Origin: CAVVXX01 sp963707975
GTDB taxonomy: Bacteria > Pseudomonadota > Alphaproteobacteria > Micropepsales > Micropepsaceae
Length of the DNA stretch: 64,000 bases
NCBI GenBank assembly: GCA_963707975.1
Contig: OY970177.1
Coordinates: 682,001-746,000, forward strand
Reading direction: 5' to 3'
In this document: positions 61,976-64,000 of the stretch, piece after piece
How positions within the stretch are numbered: the first letter of the stretch is position 1
Layout of the letters: every line of letters starts with the position of its first letter
Position numbers and translations under genes: made by a program
Notes under the pieces: model-generated
The model's input: only the letters and a program-made list of their open reading frames with translations
What the model was told of the DNA's origin: nothing
Databases searched by the model: none

Positions 61976-64000
61976 TCAAGTATCGCCTGACACGGGAGGG
62001 CTGGCGCCGTTGCGGGCGGGCGGCGCGCCCGACAGCACTTCCTTCACTTTGGCGGCCAACTGCTTGATGCCGAAGGGCTTGGGCAGGAAATGGATCTCTT
62101 CCGCGCGCTCGGAATTGCGGCGAAAGGCGTCCTCGGCATAGCCCGACATGAAAATAATCCGCATGTCGGGGCGCAGGCGGCGTGCGGCGCGCACCAGCGT
62201 CGGCCCATCCATGCCCGGCATCACCACATCGGTGATCAATAGATCGATAGCGCCCGGATGCTTGCGCACGATTTCGAGCCCGGCCTCGCCGCCATTGGCC
62301 TCCATCACCTGATAGCCCCGCATGCGAAGCGCGCGTGCGGCGAAGCTGCGCACGGCGTCTTCGTCTTCCACCAATAATACCGTGTCCTGGCCGGTGACGT
62401 CGCGGTGCTGCAGGGCTTCGGCCTCTTCGGGCGTGGCAACGATCTCGCCTTCGGCCGGCCGGTAACGCGGCAGATAAATGCGGAACGTGGTGCCTTTGCC
62501 CACTTCGCTTTGTACAGCGATGAAGCCGCCCGTCTGTTTCACGATGCCGTAGACTGTGGACAAGCCCAGCCCCGTGCCCTGCCCCACTTCCTTGGTGGTA
62601 AAGAAAGGCTCGAAGATCTTGTCGAGCAACTCTTTCGGGATGCCTTTGCCGGTGTCGGTTACGTCGATCGCCACATAATCGCCGGCGGGCATCAGCCCCG
62701 TGCCCATCGCCTGGGCCGCTTGCGTCGTGATGTTCGAGGTGCGGATGGCAACCGCACCGCCAGATTCCGGCATGGCGTCGCGCGCGTTCACCGCGAGATT
62801 GATGATGGCGTTGGAGATTTGGCTTTCGTCGGCGCTCACCGGCCAGAGATCGGACGCGTGCTCGAGTGTGAGTGAAATGCGCTCGCCCAACAGGCGCCTG
62901 AGCAGCATGGCGAGCTCGGACAATGTATCGGGCAGCGCCAGAATTTTCGGCTGCAAGGTCTGCTTGCGCGAGAAGGCGAGAAGCTGACGCACCAGCCCAG
63001 CCGCGCGTACTGCATTCTGCTGCACCTCGTTGAGTTCGGCGAATGAGGGATCGCCCGCCGCGTGGCGCATCAAGAGCAGATCGCAATTGCCGATAATGAC
63101 AGTGAGGAGATTGTTGAAATCGTGTGCGACGCCACCAGCCAGCTGCCCCACCGCCTGCATTTTTTGCGATTGGGCGAACTGGGTTTCCAACGCCTTCTGC
63201 GCCGACGTATCCACCAGATAAAGAATGGCGCGCGGGGAACCGCCGGGCGCCGGCGTAAAGGGGCTCGCGAACAATTGCGCGCTATGTTCGGCGGAATTGG
63301 CGGGATGCAATTCCACTGGCAGATGTTTGGCCTCGCCGCCGGCCGCGCGCGCGATGAGATCGAGCGCGGCCGCGCGTTCGGAAGCGCCGACCAGATCGGC
63401 AAAGCGTAAGCCCTCGCCCTGCGCGGGCGTGCCGAAGAAAACCGCGAAGGCGTTGTTCGATTCGGCGATCGAACCGTCGGCGCTGACGATTGCCACGCCC
63501 ACCGGCGCATGACGGAAAAAATCGGAGAATCGGATAAGCGCCGAGGGCGCATATTTCTCGGATGCCGCGGCGGCGCCGGGCGCGGGCGCGGCCTCGGGCA
63601 AACGCGGCGTGAACCACCATGCGGTCTCGCCCGATTTCAACGGTCTTATGGCGGCGGACAATTTCTGGCCCGTATCGGTTTCGAAATTTTCCTCGCGCGC
63701 TCGCGCTTCGGCCGAAGCGCGTGTGAGGCGGTAAAGGGCTGCCGCCGCACCCGCGCCCGCAAAGGCCAGCTCGGGCGGCGAAGGCGGCTCGCCAGCGCCT
63801 GCGCCCGCGAGAAAGCGATAGGCCGTGTTGCAATCCACCACCGCGCCGTCGCGCCCCGTCACCGCCCAGGCGATGTTAGAGGTGGCGGCCATTTCAGCGG
63901 CGCGTTCGGCTTCTTCCCGCCCGTGACTTTTGCGCGGCCAGGCGGCGACCAGCGTCAGCACCGCCGAGGCGCCAATGGCGGCAAGCAAGGCTGTGCCCGC
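61976..64000 (-). CDS. cckA: CckA-type hybrid sensor histidine kinase, N-terminus cut by window
   Basis: The frame is open to the window edge, so the N-terminus, including most of the membrane region, is missing. Going along the protein there is a PAS-like segment (FFRHAPVGVAIVSADGSIAE), then the phosphorylated histidine in VGQLAGGVAHDFNNLLTVII. The ATPase N and G boxes (NAIINLAVNARDAMPESGG, DTGKGIP, GTGLGLSTVYGIVKQTGG) follow, then a receiver domain (DTVLLVEDEDAVRSFA) with aspartate in LLITDVVMPGMDG. This is the layout of CckA, which feeds phosphate through ChpT to CtrA and controls the alphaproteobacterial cell cycle. Confidence 0.92.
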   Translation of the reverse strand, partial: AGTALLAAIGASAVLTLVAAWPRKSHGREEAERAAEMAATSNIAWAVTGRDGAVVDCNTAYRFLAGAGAGEPPSPPELAFAGAGAAAALYRLTRASAEARAREENFETDTGQKLSAAIRPLKSGETAWWFTPRLPEAAPAPGAAAASEKYAPSALIRFSDFFRHAPVGVAIVSADGSIAESNNAFAVFFGTPAQGEGLRFADLVGASERAAALDLIARAAGGEAKHLPVELHPANSAEHSAQLFASPFTPAPGGSPRAILYLVDTSAQKALETQFAQSQKMQAVGQLAGGVAHDFNNLLTVIIGNCDLLLMRHAAGDPSFAELNEVQQNAVRAAGLVRQLLAFSRKQTLQPKILALPDTLSELAMLLRRLLGERISLTLEHASDLWPVSADESQISNAIINLAVNARDAMPESGGAVAIRTSNITTQAAQAMGTGLMPAGDYVAIDVTDTGKGIPKELLDKIFEPFFTTKEVGQGTGLGLSTVYGIVKQTGGFIAVQSEVGKGTTFRIYLPRYRPAEGEIVATPEEAEALQHRDVTGQDTVLLVEDEDAVRSFAARALRMRGYQVMEANGGEAGLEIVRKHPGAIDLLITDVVMPGMDGPTLVRAARRLRPDMRIIFMSGYAEDAFRRNSERAEEIHFLPKPFGIKQLAAKVKEVLSGAPPARNGASPPVSGDT

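Overview
The window is chromosomal DNA of an alphaproteobacterium. The evidence is gene order and families: trmD-rplS, an mdh-sucC-sucD-sucA-sucB-lpdA TCA block, DUF1476-purC-purS-purQ-purL-bolA-grxD, a CckA-type hybrid kinase, and a GTTC-N7-GTTC SOS box upstream of recA. The backbone is GC-rich. I cannot assign a genus.

Layout. 1-12693 is backbone: translation genes, then the TCA block, interrupted by a double-GNAT gene, a small membrane protein and a CPBP membrane protease lying between sucC and sucD. 12833-12920 is tRNA-Leu(UAA) on the minus strand. 12921-37006 is an AT-richer island made of two related integrative elements in tandem. Element 1 is about 20 kb (12921-32967) and element 2 about 4 kb (33007-36967). 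They share a 39-bp att core (12882-12920, 32968-33006, 36968-37006), integrase arm-type repeats and an integrase. The second integrase has been cut short by an IS3-family insertion with an associated deletion. The att core is the 5' half of the tRNA, and each element end carries a promoter-like sequence at the position where the native tRNA promoter would lie. 37287-64000 is backbone again: cinA-like, map, radC, a degenerate oligopeptide-type ABC transporter, gabD, purB, the purine cluster, bolA, grxD, rpsD, a TrmJ-like methyltransferase, icd, alaS, recA, an APC permease, higBA and cckA (cut by the right edge).

Element 1 cargo is mostly envelope or unknown: a GT87-like mannosyltransferase, an HNH gene split by an amber codon, a GrlR-like protein, a lipoprotein, a paralogous Rep-like pair, a second short tyrosine recombinase, a run of SHOCT-domain genes (one a probable seven-module membrane protein of about 1020 residues, one fused to a T4 Imm-like superinfection-immunity domain), and two PEP-CTERM proteins. 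Element 2 carries a secreted protein of six 13-residue repeats, an endonuclease/exonuclease/phosphatase-family enzyme and an orphan gene.

Several genes are broken by single-base indels, including ones expected to be essential (sucA, purC, purQ, purL). The breaks cluster at 7.3-7.8 kb, 25.6-29.6 kb and 47.2-50.5 kb. The protein sequence continues cleanly in the next frame each time, so local consensus errors are more likely than real decay. I therefore describe each such locus as the gene it appears to be, and mark it broken as written here.
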